This document shows, one piece after another, positions 24,483-36,056 of a DNA stretch of 64,000 bases; the stretch's first letter is position 1; the number at the start of each line of letters is the position of its first letter. The notes under the pieces were generated by a model. That model ran no database searches and was not told where the DNA came from. It saw only the letters and a list, made by a program, of their open reading frames with translations. This DNA comes from Zelopaecilomyces penicillatus (Eukaryota; Ascomycota; Sordariomycetes; Hypocreales; Pseudodiploosporaceae): assembly GCA_005765155.1 (NCBI GenBank), contig VCCP01000005.1:1550001-1614000 (forward strand), given 5' to 3'. Position numbers and translations under genes: made by a program.

Positions 24483-25539
24483 ATGGCGTCACTTCTTGAA
24501 GGCTCGGCGTTTGTGACTGGCGCTTCTTCTGGTGAGTTTTTATTGATAGACACCATCATCAATACAGCCTGCTACCTCATTCTAACTTATTCCCAGGCAT
24601 CGGCCAGCAAACCGCCTACGCCCTCGCCAAACACGGCATCACCAAACTCGCCCTCGCCGACATCAACCTCGACGGCCTCACCCAGACAGCAAACACGCTC
24701 CGAGAGAGATTCCCACACCTTGCCGTGGACGACGACGACAACAGCGTGTTGACCCTGCAGGTGGACGTGAGCGACGCGGGCCAGATCAAGACCGCCATTG
24801 GGAAAACCGTAGAGCGGTTCGGGCGGCTGGATGTTGCGGTGAATAATGCGGGGATTCGGGGGGATTCGGTGCAGTCGCATGAGTTGGGGGAGGAGAATTG
24901 GCTCAAGGTGATGAGTGTGAATCTGAATGGGGTGTTTTGGTGTCAGAAGGAGGAGTTGGCGGTCATGGTGGGCCAAGAGTGAGTTTCATTGCGCTGATGT
25001 TGCGTTTTCACCCCCTTATTCACTATTTTCAATGTTCTTTCTTTTTTACTAGGAGGATATTCATATCGTGCTAATACATCTTAATAGGGACCTCGGACCC
25101 CGACGAGGACGTGGTTCCATCATCAACGTAGGATCCGTCTACAGCGTCCTCGGCCCTCGCGCACCAATCCATCAAACCGCATACGCCGCTGCAAAACACG
25201 GTACGTTGAATTCTTCACCATATCTCACCCTCATCTCAACTAACACTTTCCTTAGGCGTCCTGGGCATGACAAAAGCCGACGCAAACTCCTACGCCAGCT
25301 CCAACATCCGCATCAACGCCGTGTGTCCCGGCTTCGTCAAGACAGCTATCCTTGGAGGTGCCGAGAGCGGGATCGACGTCCCCGGGCACCCGCTGTACGA
25401 TTACGTTGCCGGCACGCCGCTGGGTCGGCTAGCAGAGGTGGAGGAGGTTGCAGATTGTATTGTGTTTCTGGCGTCGTCGATGAGTAGTTATGTGAATGGC
25501 GCGGGATTGATGATGGATGGGGGGTTTAGTGTTTCTTGA
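24483..25539 (+). CDS. Short-chain dehydrogenase/reductase (classical SDR)
   Basis: Four exons, 24483-24531, 24597-24978, 25088-25200 and 25256-25539, joined by introns of 65, 109 and 55 bp with standard ends, encode 275 residues. The Rossmann nucleotide-binding motif TGASSGIG spans residues 12-19 and is split by the first intron. NNAG lies near residue 97. The catalytic Ser is in NVGSVYS near 157 and the Tyr/Lys pair in YAAAK near 173. The C-terminus (MMDGGFSVS) is typical of classical SDRs. It would reduce or oxidise an alcohol/ketone with NAD(P)(H); the substrate cannot be told. It lies 1 kb upstream of, and parallel to, the acyl-CoA ligase. Confidence 0.93.
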
Positions 25540-25752
25540 ATTTGTGGAAAACATATTTATATCTGACAATGAAAAAATTGTACCTGGAAATATGTATCCT
25601 TTTGAAAGATGAGACAAGATGAGATTCATCCAAATAACTACAACTCATTTATCTTCTCATCTCATATCGTCCGTCACTGCCTCGGCTCATGATGTTCAAC
25701 CTCCCATGCCCTATCCAGGTACCTAAAATATCCAGTGATACCCCGCATTCTG

Positions 25753-25776
25753 CCCCCCCCCCCCCCCCCCCCCCCC
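25753..25776. repeat. Poly-C homopolymer, 24 bases
   Basis: Uninterrupted run of C between the SDR and ligase genes; an error-prone site for assembly. Confidence 0.9.
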
Positions 25777-26334
25777 AATTGCCTGCCGACAGGCCGGCAC
25801 TGATTAACGTCAAGCCTCCTGGCCGGCGGCAACTGATACCTCAAAACGCCGTGGTTGAATACATTGTCCAAATCAAAGTCCTGAACAATAACCTGCTGCA
25901 TATACACCATTGCAATATAAATCTCTCTTTATCCAATGACTATATTTATATCATCACGATCAAAATACTCTCATTCTCTACTTTAAAAGGCTCCTCTTCC
26001 ACACTCAGCAGGCATCCGTTACAATACAATCCTCATCAGTGATCACCACTCAAAACGACTCACCACAATCCAACGGGTAGAGTTGCGGTAGAATCCTGAT
26101 TCATAATCTTGCCCTTCATGACATTTAACGCTAGACCGCCCGCTGCAGCTGCCACCGATCAAATCGGATACAGATGATATAAAGGAATCGCCTCCGCATT
26201 GGCTACAAATTAGCTCTGCATTAGCCTCCCCTCTGTCAAGGCTGCCAAGCTGCGACGGCACAGCAGCGCCAGATCCGCCACAGCGGTTCTCTCAAGCTGT
26301 CAAAAAAAAAAAAAAAAAAGCCATTGTCAGGATT

Positions 26335-26340
26335 TATAAA
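26335..26340 (+). promoter_or_regulatory. TATA box of the acyl-CoA ligase gene
   Basis: TATAAA about 220 bp before the ATG, followed by CT-rich and AC-rich leader sequence. Confidence 0.5.
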
Positions 26341-26557
26341 GTCCGAACGGGGACTCTGTTGTGTGTGTCTCTTGCGCTGTCCAGTGTTGGATTTCCTAAT
26401 GTAACTCAACTTGCATGCTTGCCGTGTTTCATCCCCTTGACTCTCTCTCTCTCTCTTTGTCCAACCCTCTCCTCAAAGTCAACCCCACACACTCACTCAC
26501 ACACACACACACACACAAGTAATATCTACGTTACACAACATAATACAAACCCCCATC

Positions 26558-28553
26558 ATGCCCTTCAAGTCGCTGTATCCCGACATCGACATACCCCAAT
26601 CTAATCTTCTCACCAACATATTCGGCAATAGCGATGGCAGCGACCTCTCAGACGAGCCCATCTGGCTGAACAACAAGGATCCGAGCAAAAACCTCTCTCT
26701 AAAGCAATGTCTACAATATATCAAACGATTGGGCTGTGGCCTTGAACAGCTAGGTCTCCAACGACAAGATGTGGTTATGATGTGCAGCCCAAACCACATC
26801 TTTGTGCCTGTGGCCTACCTTGGTCTAATTGGTGCTGGATATATCTTCAGCGGCGTGAACCCAGTTTATACAGCCTCTGGTACGTTTTGTGCTTGTCTTC
26901 ATATACAGTACTCTTATTTGGGTTGTAGCCTGCTTGGCATCCCAGATTTGCAAATGGAGAGGATCCATATGCAGCCAAATTAGCTAACATCTTTTGTTAC
27001 ACAAAACTGCAGAAATGGCCCACCAGCTTTCCAATACGGCAGCCAGGATTATCTTAGCCCACCCATCTGTATTAGAAACAGTCCTCGAAGCCGCAGCCAA
27101 GGTCGGCATTCCAAAGGAGAGAATTTATCAGTTTGCCGATGAGCCCAGTCCGGTCCAGTCCGGAGTGCAGGACTGGAACTCCCTTCTGGCATCTCCGGAT
27201 CATTCCGAATCATGGCAATGGCCCGAATTGAGCCCCGAGGAGGCCACGACCACCATCGCCAGCATCAATTACAGCTCAGGGACCACCGGCCTCCCCAAGG
27301 GGGTCTGTGTTTCTCACGCCAATCTCATAGCCAACTCTATACAAGCCAAATATATACGCTCTGCACATACCCCATACGCAGCAGCGCCCGATGGATCCCG
27401 TTCTCAAGAGCCACCTGCCGAGCGATGGATCGGTTTCTTACCTCTCTACCATGCCTTTGGCCAGCTCTACATCATCATACTGGCAGCTCAGCTCAAAATC
27501 CCGGCGTACATCATGTCTGCTTTCAACTTTGAAGACTTCCTCTCCACCATTGGCAAATACAAAATCACAAATCTGCAGGTCCCGCCGCCCGTCATCGTGA
27601 TGCTCTGCAAGCGGCCTGAGCCAGCTCGCTACGACCTTTCCAGCCTAAATCACACTGTGTGCGCTGCGGCGCCGCTATCAAGAGAGCTGCAGCAGACCTT
27701 TGAGAAACGCTTCGGGGCCCGGCTCTCGCAGGCATGGGGATTGACGGAGTTGACGTGTAAAGGCACACATGTCCCAGAGGCCCTCGATGGGTATGCGGGG
27801 TCTGTGGGGAGGCTTCTGCCCAACTGCGAGTGCAAGCTTGTAGACGATGATGGCAAGGAGGCTGCTGCAGGAGATTCTGGCGAGATCTATATCAGGGGCC
27901 CGAATGTATCCATGGGTTATTGGAGGAATGAGGCGGCGACCAAGGATCTGATTGATGCAGATGGGTGGCTCAAGACGGGCGATGTGGCGACTTGCAATGA
28001 GGAGGGATACTTTTTCATCGTGGACCGCAAGAAGGTATGTCATTCATGTTGGAAGGGACATTCCAGGTTAATCGTCAACTTCTTGCGTTGCAGCAACTGA
28101 CATTTGAGCACAGGAACTCATCAAAGTCAACGGCCTACAAGTCGCCCCAGCGGAACTCGAAGCCGCGCTATTAGAAAACGAGCATGTCGCCGACGCTGCT
28201 GTTGTACAAATCAAGGTGTACGTGTTCCCAATTTCATAATGATAGATTAGCAGATTTGTTTTAACCCAGAATCATCAAAAACTAACACGTCCTCGTGTAC
28301 CAAAAACAGGGATGATGAGGAGCGACCACGAGCATACATCGTTATCCAGGAATCTTCCCAAGACAAAGTCTCCCCCAAGGATATCGAGGACTGGATCGCC
28401 TCAAGAGTATCAAAACATAAACGGCTCACCGGTGGCGTCGTCTTCATCAAGGCGGTGCCTAGGCTAGCCAGTGGGAAGATTGTGCGCAAGCAGATGAGAG
28501 AATGGGCCCAGAGAGATGCGGCCGAGTTACAAAAAGGGAAGCAGGGATGCTGA
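26558..28553 (+). CDS. AMP-dependent acyl-CoA ligase, 4-coumarate-CoA ligase-like
   Basis: Four exons, 26558-26879, 27013-28034, 28114-28217 and 28310-28553 (introns 133, 79 and 92 bp), encode 563 residues. The adenylate-forming signature SSGTTGLPKG lies near residues 193-202, AWGLTEL near 340, the GWLKTGD motif near 424, and the C-terminal lysine motif ASGKIVRK near 535. This layout matches 4CL/firefly-luciferase-like ligases, which activate a carboxylic acid to an acyl-adenylate and then a CoA thioester. The C-terminus (KGKQGC) is not a canonical peroxisomal SKL signal, unlike many relatives. The substrate could be an aryl or a medium-chain acid; it cannot be decided from sequence. Confidence 0.93.
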
Positions 28554-29288
28554 AGGCTAGGGAAAACATTGCGAGGGTTAGATAACAAAAGCTGTTCAAA
28601 ATGGTATGGCAAGGCGTTATGGGGCGTTTGGGGTGAAATGACAAGAGATTTGAGTCGAGCTTGTAATGAAAACCCTTCAATAAGTGTATTGCTATTCGCG
28701 CCATACTCTTGATGACATAGACATTGTTCGCAGGAAAACAGAATATACGCAGGCATAATTGTGCGAATAGTGACTCTTCAAGATATTGTAAGCCATGTGA
28801 ATTTTGCTTTCTCTGAACACATAAATAGACAAGGCCAGTCTGCTCATTTCAGAACACCAACCCACCGCAGACTAGATTGATGATTGTACACAGGGTTTTT
28901 TTTGAGACCGCCCTGTCGAGGAGGCTCAGTCATTCTCTATTGCCATTGTAAAGTAGTTATGTGTCGACTAATCTGTACGTGATTATTTCACCTTCGCTTT
29001 AGAAAGAGAGGTTGTCGTGTTATACAGTATTCCTTTTTCGGAGTTGAATAACTCAGTCGCGGGATCTTGCTTTCAGTAGGAGGTTACCTCAAAAACAAAG
29101 CGACTGCCTGGATAATGATGAGTGAGCCCAGCGGAGACACATCTCAACATTTCATAACAGCTTTCAAAACGTCCAGGAAGCCAAGCGTGGTTATTCAAGC
29201 CATTGCCAGACCTCACGGCGAGCGCAGCAGTGCACTTGAGCCAAGTTCTTTTTCAGTCTGCCTCATCAAAAAAAAAAAAAGCCCCCCA
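28554..29288. other. Convergent 3' flanks
   Basis: Short region between the ligase (+) and the next gene (-). No gene seen. A short A run lies at 29269-29280. Confidence 0.6.
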
Positions 29289-30050
29289 TTATGATTCGTC
29301 CTCGCCTTTTGTTTCTCCATCAGAAAGTTTAGGCAAGACTTTCTGCTCATTGCCCAGCGCCACTACACACAAAAAATGTCATTCATTAGCTTAGTATATC
29401 CCCCAGGGCCCCGACATAGTCAAAGGAGAAAAGAAGGCAAACTCACATCTGTCGAATAAATAATAGCTCGTGACAAAGAAAATCGGCAGCGCTATAATCG
29501 TAGACACCCATTTACGCGCAGCTGACTTGTATTTCTTCTGGTACGCCTTCTTCTCATCTGCCGACTTGGCCGCTTCCGCCTCTCTATCCTGCGTCTGCGC
29601 AAGGCGTCGCAGCCGAGCTGCTCGCAGCGCTGCCTCGCGCGCCTCTGCGGTTCTCATTCCTGCGGAAATGCTTCCACTGCCGCCAGCAGTAACAGTAGCA
29701 GCAGCATTGGGCGATGCTGAAGTAGCTATCGTTGGTGTAGGAGAGCCTGGCGGAGCAGACGCAGCGGCGGCTGCTGTCCCCGCTGCTCGTGGAGCCGTTG
29801 AGCCAATCTTTGGTTTGGTCTTGGCCTGCGCATTGATGTTGACTATAGATGGGCTGGATCGTTCGATTGCGGGTTTTCTTGCTGACAAGGATCGCGCTGC
29901 GTTTGAGCTTGTCGGTTTCGATGGCCGTGATGAGCTGCCCGGTGGGGGTGTCGTTGGTTTCGCAGCGCTTGCGAATAGTCGTTGGTAGATTTGGCAGCTT
30001 GGGCTTCCGCAGCGCTCTGCGAGCCTTCGTTGGATCTGTGGCCGGATCAT
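29289..30050 (-). CDS. Putative mitochondrial single-span membrane protein, function unknown
   Basis: Two exons on the minus strand, 30050-29447 and 29362-29289, with an 84-bp intron (gtgagt...tgtgtag, branch ctaagctaat), encode 225 residues. I chose the ATG at 30050 because it opens an Arg-rich, acid-free leader (MIRPQIQRRLAERC) typical of a mitochondrial presequence; the frame is open further upstream without one. The middle is Ala/Pro/Ser/Thr-rich low complexity. Residues of about 145-180 are a charged helix (REAALRAARLRRLAQTQDREAE). A membrane span follows (WVSTIIALPIFFVTSYYLF, about 181-199), and then a short acidic tail. I do not recognise the family; mitochondrial inner-membrane location is inferred. 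Confidence 0.75.
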
Positions 30051-30539
30051 TGCTGTGGTTTTTCTTGTAGTTCGTGGTCTGTTGGCTTTCGTTGTTTGGG
30101 TGAAATGGAGAGCTGGGGTGATTAGACAAAGAATGTTGCATGAATTGATCGGGGGAAACTCGGCAGCCCGGGGTTTAAGCATCAACTCCACGGTTCAGAA
30201 CGTTGATTTTATTCACACACAATGAGCAAGTTGACTGATCAGTTACTCAATGCCTATTTCGCGTACAGGGAAATTTCTCCTAAACTTTTTTGTTCTCGCG
30301 CTTCAAATTCAGTACCAAAAGTATTAACGTGGAGGAGAGTGCAGATGCTCACTTCCGCACAAGAGCGAGCAATAGTGTGCCTAAATACCTATTAATAAAT
30401 TCATGAAATAACTCCTATCGAAACTGCTTACCTAAATAAACATTGTGATACAGGATAATACAAAGTTTTAATTAACTTTATCTATTAACAACAGCCAAAT
30501 ACCTAACTACATAATCGCGTGAAAGATAATTCGACTTTA
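30051..30539. other. Intergenic
   Basis: About 490 bp, moderately AT-rich, between two minus-strand genes; it holds the promoter of the mitochondrial protein gene. No other feature seen. Confidence 0.6.
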
Positions 30540-31325
30540 CTATATACTGAGTGATGAATCGACGGATGCAACAACCTCATCCATCGAATTAAAGGAACCG
30601 GACCAGCAATTTATCATCAAATCGCCCATTGGTAGATCCTGCACCTGCGGAAACTTGTTTTCAGAATACAGTCTCTGCACAAGACTACTTCGATCCTTGG
30701 ACGCTTCATACTCATGATATGTAGGTTTCCCTGTAAGTATCTGATACACAACACAGCCATACGCAAAGATGTCGCTTTGTGTGTTTACCTTTAACCCGCG
30801 GCAATTATACCATTTATACGCAGAAGCCGCCTCCTCCCCATCAATACTACAGCCTTCAAAGTCGATTATCTTCAATCGCCCCTCCACCAGTACCAGATTC
30901 TCACACCCAAAATCAGCATGGATCACTCCTTGCCGATGTATATGTTGTAGCCCGATCGCAGCGTCTCTGATCCAGGCTAGTTTTGTTGTCATCGGAGCAG
31001 AGCGTGTGTGACCTGGTCGTGCTAGAGGCTGTCCACGTTCCAGAACAATGGATTTACAGTTTGCTTTGCCAAGAAATCCGATGATATTAGGATGAGAACC
31101 AAGGCGACTGAAGGCTTCAAGCTCAACAATGCCGCCGTCTTTGTCGTAATACTCTTTCAACACTCTTTCATTGTCAATGGCGTACACGGCTGCTGAGGTC
31201 CCCGGGGCAAGGAATTCAAGTGAGTTGAAATCGACGTCAATGAACAACTTGTGCGATTCGAGATTGTATTGGATACCATGTTCATTGGTGGAGATCGTGC
31301 TTAAGATCTCTTCAGCAGTCATCAT
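30540..31325 (-). CDS. Atypical protein kinase-like protein (HAD / DFE motifs)
   Basis: Single exon; the first ATG is at 31325, giving 261 residues. The frame is open a little further upstream but without an ATG. A small kinase fold is readable: a Gly-poor nucleotide loop (LAPGTSAAVYAI, 39-50), the likely ATP-binding Lys57 (RVLKEY), Glu68 or Glu70 as helix C partner, a catalytic loop IHADFGCENLVL with Asp138 and Asn143, and a metal-binding segment DFE (155-157) where DFG is usual. SDIFAYGCVVYQILTG follows as subdomain IX. HRD is changed to HAD, but the key Asp, Asn and Lys remain, so activity is possible. Such compact divergent kinases are common in expanded families of filamentous fungi. The substrate is unknown. 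Confidence 0.8.
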   Translation of the reverse strand: MMTAEEILSTISTNEHGIQYNLESHKLFIDVDFNSLEFLAPGTSAAVYAIDNERVLKEYYDKDGGIVELEAFSRLGSHPNIIGFLGKANCKSIVLERGQPLARPGHTRSAPMTTKLAWIRDAAIGLQHIHRQGVIHADFGCENLVLVEGRLKIIDFEGCSIDGEEAASAYKWYNCRGLKVNTQSDIFAYGCVVYQILTGKPTYHEYEASKDRSSLVQRLYSENKFPQVQDLPMGDLMINCWSGSFNSMDEVVASVDSSLSI

Positions 31326-31616
31326 ATAAGATATTGCTGGCAATATCTGCAAATGTCATGCAACTGATGACAAGTTACAATTGCAGCATCACAAGAGTAC
31401 AGTTTGTTGCTACAAGACGTATGTATCACGTGGACATTCCAAGCTATCACTCTCAGTCCATTATCTGGAATATCGCATTCCATTCTGTATTGTTGGCTCA
31501 AGCTGTTCAAATTGGGAAACTAGCCCCTAATACATCTATTTGCTAAAATTACACAACCCGTCCTAAGACGCCTTTTCCCTCTCACCAAGTTCCTCTCGCC
31601 TTCCTTGTCGCGGCTC
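31326..31616. other. Short intergenic
   Basis: 290 bp between the Spt5 3' end and the kinase-like gene start, same strand; no feature beyond the kinase promoter is expected. Confidence 0.6.
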
Positions 31617-34600
31617 TCAATCATCATCCGTATACCTTGGTCCACTCGCTGCAGGAGTCTCAGGAGACCCGGCATACGCAGATGGTGTTGGTGCTCCGTA
31701 TCCATAACTAGTTGAAGACGGTGTTGGCGCTCCAGGAGTCGGCGCAGAGTCTGTTCCTCCCCATCCGCCTTGCCATCCGCCTGAAGGGGTCGGTCCCCCA
31801 GCTCCGGGTGTTGGAGCACTGTATGCTCCTGGTGTTGGTGCGCTAATGGCACCAGGAGTCGGCGCACTCAACCCACCAGGCGTTGGAGCATCGTATGCAC
31901 CAGCAGTGCTGGCTCCGGGCGTATAGCCCCAGGAGTCATTCGCACTGGCTCCAGGCGTTGGCGCTGAAGCTCCCCATGCCGGTGTTTTGGAGCCGGAAGA
32001 CCATCCTTCGCTTCCACCGTAAGCCGGGGTTCGTGATCCAGCGCCAAAAGCATCTCCATGAGCGGGTGTCCTCGCGCCCGACTGCCAGGCTGGAGTACGT
32101 GAACCTGACCCGTAGGCTGTGCGGCTGCCATCATATGGGTTGACAGTTCTTGAACCGTCTGCCCATGCTGGTGTACGGGATCCAGAAACGTCTTGTGCTT
32201 TCCATGCTGGTGTGCGGCCACCTGCGGACGGTGCTACTCAAAAAATTAGTAACTGATGCTCTTACCATGGGAGTCATCGAGATTGAAAGTGAGAAGAAAC
32301 TTACTGCGTGATCCCCAAGCCGGAACCCGGTCAGTACCACTTGCACCCATCGGCGTTCGAGACCCTCCTTGCCAGCCCGGAACCCTGTCACCTCCACCAC
32401 GGCCAGCTCCACCACTGTGCCCACCGCGCCCTCCTCTCCCGCTGATATCAATCGTGGCGCCGGTTGTTTTGTCTTTGAAGTTGAGAAACTCTCGAGCAAC
32501 GGTAATAGTCTTTCCCTTTGTGTGAAGCTCAACACGAGCGTGCGTATCTGTAGTGTCCTTGACAATACCCAAAAGCCCCTTGTAGGCTCCCTTTTTGATA
32601 ATGACCGTCTGGTAGATGGCCTTGTCTCTGCCAAATGATTTCACTGGCTGTATTGGCTTGTTTTCGGCACCATTCTTGTGGATCTTGAGAGCTGGGTTCA
32701 TGGTGTTCAGATCTGGACCAGTTGCGGCGGCACTGACACGCCCACCCTTCGCAGCGATCGTGTTGACCATGCTGGCTTTGGTGACAAATACACCAGCGTT
32801 TTCATTGCTGTCATTGGTGTGCAGGAAAACATATGATCGATGAATGTGAATGATCTTTCCTTGGCGCTGCTGCCCGGTGAACTCCTTGACAACATCATCA
32901 AGTCGAATCTCTGAGCCCTCGCGATCTGCAGCAACTGCCTGTTTTCTTTTTGGCAGTTTGTTAGAAATCTGGGACGGTACCGTTTGGCGGGTGTCTCCGT
33001 ATTGATCCAAAACAACCAATGACTCGCGGTCGACTTTCACAACACAGCCCACAGTGGTAGGGTCGAGCTGGACAAGATCATGGAGCTCGAATTGTCCAAG
33101 CGAGCCCTGTCCACCAATATCGCTCGCTTCACGGAGGTCCTTACTAAACACAGTGACTTCACTATTGGTGTGATCGGTCAAAATAGTAACACGATCCTCA
33201 GAAATCTTAACCACCGTACCAACCTCATCATGAAACTTGCTGCCACCAATGACCTTGACGTGATCGCCAATCTTGAACCGCTTGCGCAGGCCCTTGATAG
33301 GGACTTCAATCGTCTGCCCTCTCAGGTCACCCTCTGTGACGGTCATGGTGACAATGTCACCTTGAACATTGGTAGCCTTGCCAACAACACCCCTCTGCTC
33401 GCCAGAGTACACCTCAATCATGTCTCCAGGTAGATATGTAACCAGCGTATTGCTGTCCTTAAGACTAGCTGCCAGAGCCTTTAAATCGAGGTTCTCCGTA
33501 CCATCTTCGGCACCAGAAGCGAAGCGGGTAACTTCTTCGAGAGTTGGATTGACATCTGTGACCACAAGTTGCTGAATCTTGACATCTTTAACTTGGAAGC
33601 CGTTCTCGAACTCATCACCCATATATGACCAGGTATTTGTCGTAGGATTTCCCTGGATATATCGCGGGTGGCGTTTTCGAGCTTCCACTTCACTGAAAAG
33701 TCTCTGGGGTGGCTTGGGTCCAGCTATGCCCGGCATCCTCTTTCTTTTGCCGTCCGAAGTGAGAGGGGCGAGAGAGTCGTCTCGAACGCCATAGTCCAGT
33801 CTGGGAATGAATCGCACTCTAGCTTCCAGGCCGTTTTCTGTGACGTCCAGCACCTGGGCCAAGTCTCCGCTATATTTGGGTGGTCTGCGCAACCGCACCC
33901 AAGCGCCAGGTTCCAGTGTTGGCGTCTTGGTAACGCGAAGCAATTCCGGCATGTCCTTGATGTCAACCAAGGTCAATTTGCTGTGAGGATAGACATTCAT
34001 CAGGCCATCAAGGGCTTTGAGAATGTCGGTTTGTCGCTGAGTCTCCACGTAGATGAATCCCTTCATGACGGATTCGTTACCACCACGCTCAAACGCTGCG
34101 GTAATCGACAGTTCATCCTTGGTTCCCATACGCTCATCGACGCGCTTCATGATGCTCAGCACAACCTCGCGTTCCTTACCCTCTTTGCATCGCACAGCCC
34201 AGATGCTAGGGTCGTCGACACTAGGTAGGAGAAGACGCTTCGGCACAACAGCAGAGTCACCATAACCTTTGCCGGAACGACGGTTTCCGTATCGCTGCCG
34301 TAGCATTTCAGCCGTTTGCTCGGCATCCATGTCGGTTTCTAGTTCTCGACGTCGGTCTAGCTCGCGGTGTCTTCGATCGTCGTCAAGTCGGCCATTGTCG
34401 ACGAGGTCATCGGGGTGTGCATTATCGATGAAGTCCTCAATTTCCTCGCCATCCTTTTCCTCGTCTTCTCCTTCATCCTCATCGTCGACTTCTGCTTCGA
34501 TATCGAAGAAAGCATTTCGCCTATCACGTCTGCGCTTTCTTCGGTGACCCTTTTGAAAACATTGAGTTAACATCATCGTGCGGCTACATCACAGGCGCAT

Positions 34601-34928
34601 TGCCCGTAACAAGAAAGCACCAATTGCCTACCTGCTGAACGTCATCCTCGTCATCATCATCTTCCTCTTCTTCCTCATCCTCCTCCTCATCGTCATCGCC
34701 GCCGCGTCCTGTCTCTTCATCTGTTTCATCTATGTCAGTTCGTGAATTAGATTGAAAAATACAATCATATTTCGTACCATCACGCCCACCACGACGGGCC
34801 GGGCTGTTGTTTTGAGCATCGTCGTCGCCTTGGCCAGCATCCTCGTCGTCAGAGTTATCGGCTGGCGCAGGGTTGAAATCTTCCTCGTCCTCCGAGTCCT
34901 CGAACCGTGAAAGATCGTTAGAGGCCAT
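31617..34928 (-). CDS. SPT5: Transcription elongation factor Spt5
   Basis: Four exons on the minus strand, 34928-34778, 34729-34632, 34549-32305 and 32233-31617 (introns 48, 82 and 71 bp), encode 1036 residues. Residues 1 to about 170 are strongly acidic. The NGN domain follows (about 193-283), then several KOW modules (near 290, 460, 510, 630 and 740, for example [18 protein letters not shown] and [13 protein letters not shown]). The C-terminal region (about 780-1036) has two repeat types, GSRTPAW-like and then APTPGA-like. Spt5 pairs with Spt4, clamps RNA polymerase II and supports elongation and RNA processing; its C-terminal repeats are phosphorylation targets. Length and domain order fit the fungal family. 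Confidence 0.97.
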
Positions 34929-36056
34929 GGTGTATTAAATGACGCGACGCGAATCCAAGCTAACGTAGGGTCGCTGGAAAAGAAAAGGAGATGATAAGAG
35001 GTTGGGATTGGATGGCATGCAGTCAGAACTTCGAGACACTGGCACATTGATCAATGGATGATGCCGGCTAAATATCGGCCCAAGGCTCGAGTTGGCTTTG
35101 TTCCGCGAAGTACGAAGTACTAATCACTTTAGGCACTAAATTAGCGCCGAGCTTGAGCTTGAGCTTCCCCCTACCCTTGACACATTCACGGTTGTTAAAA
35201 GAGAGCATGAAGTTGAAATGATGGATCTGAGAAAGTAGGTTCATGACTGGGTATTACATTCTTTTACCCTAGTTGACGGTTGGTCGGGTCTTGTCATCAT
35301 CTAAGCTTTAAACTCATGATTGCAATTGTAGACATCTAGCCCGGAGTGGTACATTACTCAAATCCAATTTGAACATTCACTCGCGATTATTCCAAGTTCA
35401 CGATTCACCCCATCACTTGCTGTTGCATTATTATAGTCCCTTTCTTGGGAACCTATGGGATTTGACTTAAAGTTATTTCTCCGCAACTAGGATCTTTAAA
35501 TCATCTGTATGAAGCAAAATCCAATAGCTAATTGAGACATGATTTTTGGTAACAGTAACACACGCAACAAAACTTTAGAAACCTCATTACCAAGATGAAA
35601 CCTCATCACCAGATTCCATGTCACGATCAAACTGGTGAACCCTTCTAGCTGCAACGATACGTCCTACTACGAAATAAGTCGACGATTGAAATTTCTATGC
35701 CCGCTATGTGTTTTTCATTCTCAATCCTTTCCACCCTGCCCGCACTACCAAGGCCTCCGCGCAGAACTGAGACTTGAAACTCCTTTCCCACCGTGTTTCC
35801 TTTTTGCCAATTCGCCAAAACTGCTTAACCTCCCATTTGGTCATCCATCCTCTGTCACGTCTCTGAATCCAAGTCTTGCTGAAACAAATATCCTTCATGA
35901 GGGCATAAAACTCCACACTGCGAAGCAGTGATTCAAGCATCTCCGTGAGCAGCCAAATCTATACATTCAAGCAGGTTGTAGCGTAAAAAAGAGCCGTCAC
36001 TATTGCTCCTGAGAACGCACCGTTTTCATCTATGCCTTATTCGCTACGGCTTGGAC
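34929..36056. other. Intergenic, Spt5 promoter
   Basis: 1.1 kb between the Spt5 start and the WD40 gene stop. Only short open frames (for example 35635-35931) without support. A direct repeat gagcttgagcttgagctt lies near 35150. Confidence 0.6.

Larger units (their letters stand above)
25540..26557. other. Intergenic between SDR and acyl-CoA ligase
   Basis: No gene seen. Contains a 24-base poly-C run (25753-25776), a poly-A run (26302-26319), CT and AC microsatellites (26440-26517) and a TATAAA box at 26335-26340 for the ligase. Confidence 0.6.

Noticed and set aside
24587..24976. 129-codon minus-strand frame opposite the SDR gene
   Set aside because: A shadow of SDR exon 2, whose plus-strand frame carries the Rossmann and NNAG motifs.
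29447..30191. Longer N-terminus for the mitochondrial protein
   Set aside because: The extra 47 residues lack a presequence pattern, whereas the ATG at 30050 opens a typical Arg-rich leader.
31326..31352. Upstream extension of the kinase-like frame
   Set aside because: It begins at a TTG codon; the first ATG is at 31325.
34269..34547. Ser/Arg-rich plus-strand frame opposite Spt5
   Set aside because: The complement of the acidic Asp/Glu-rich Spt5 N-terminus.
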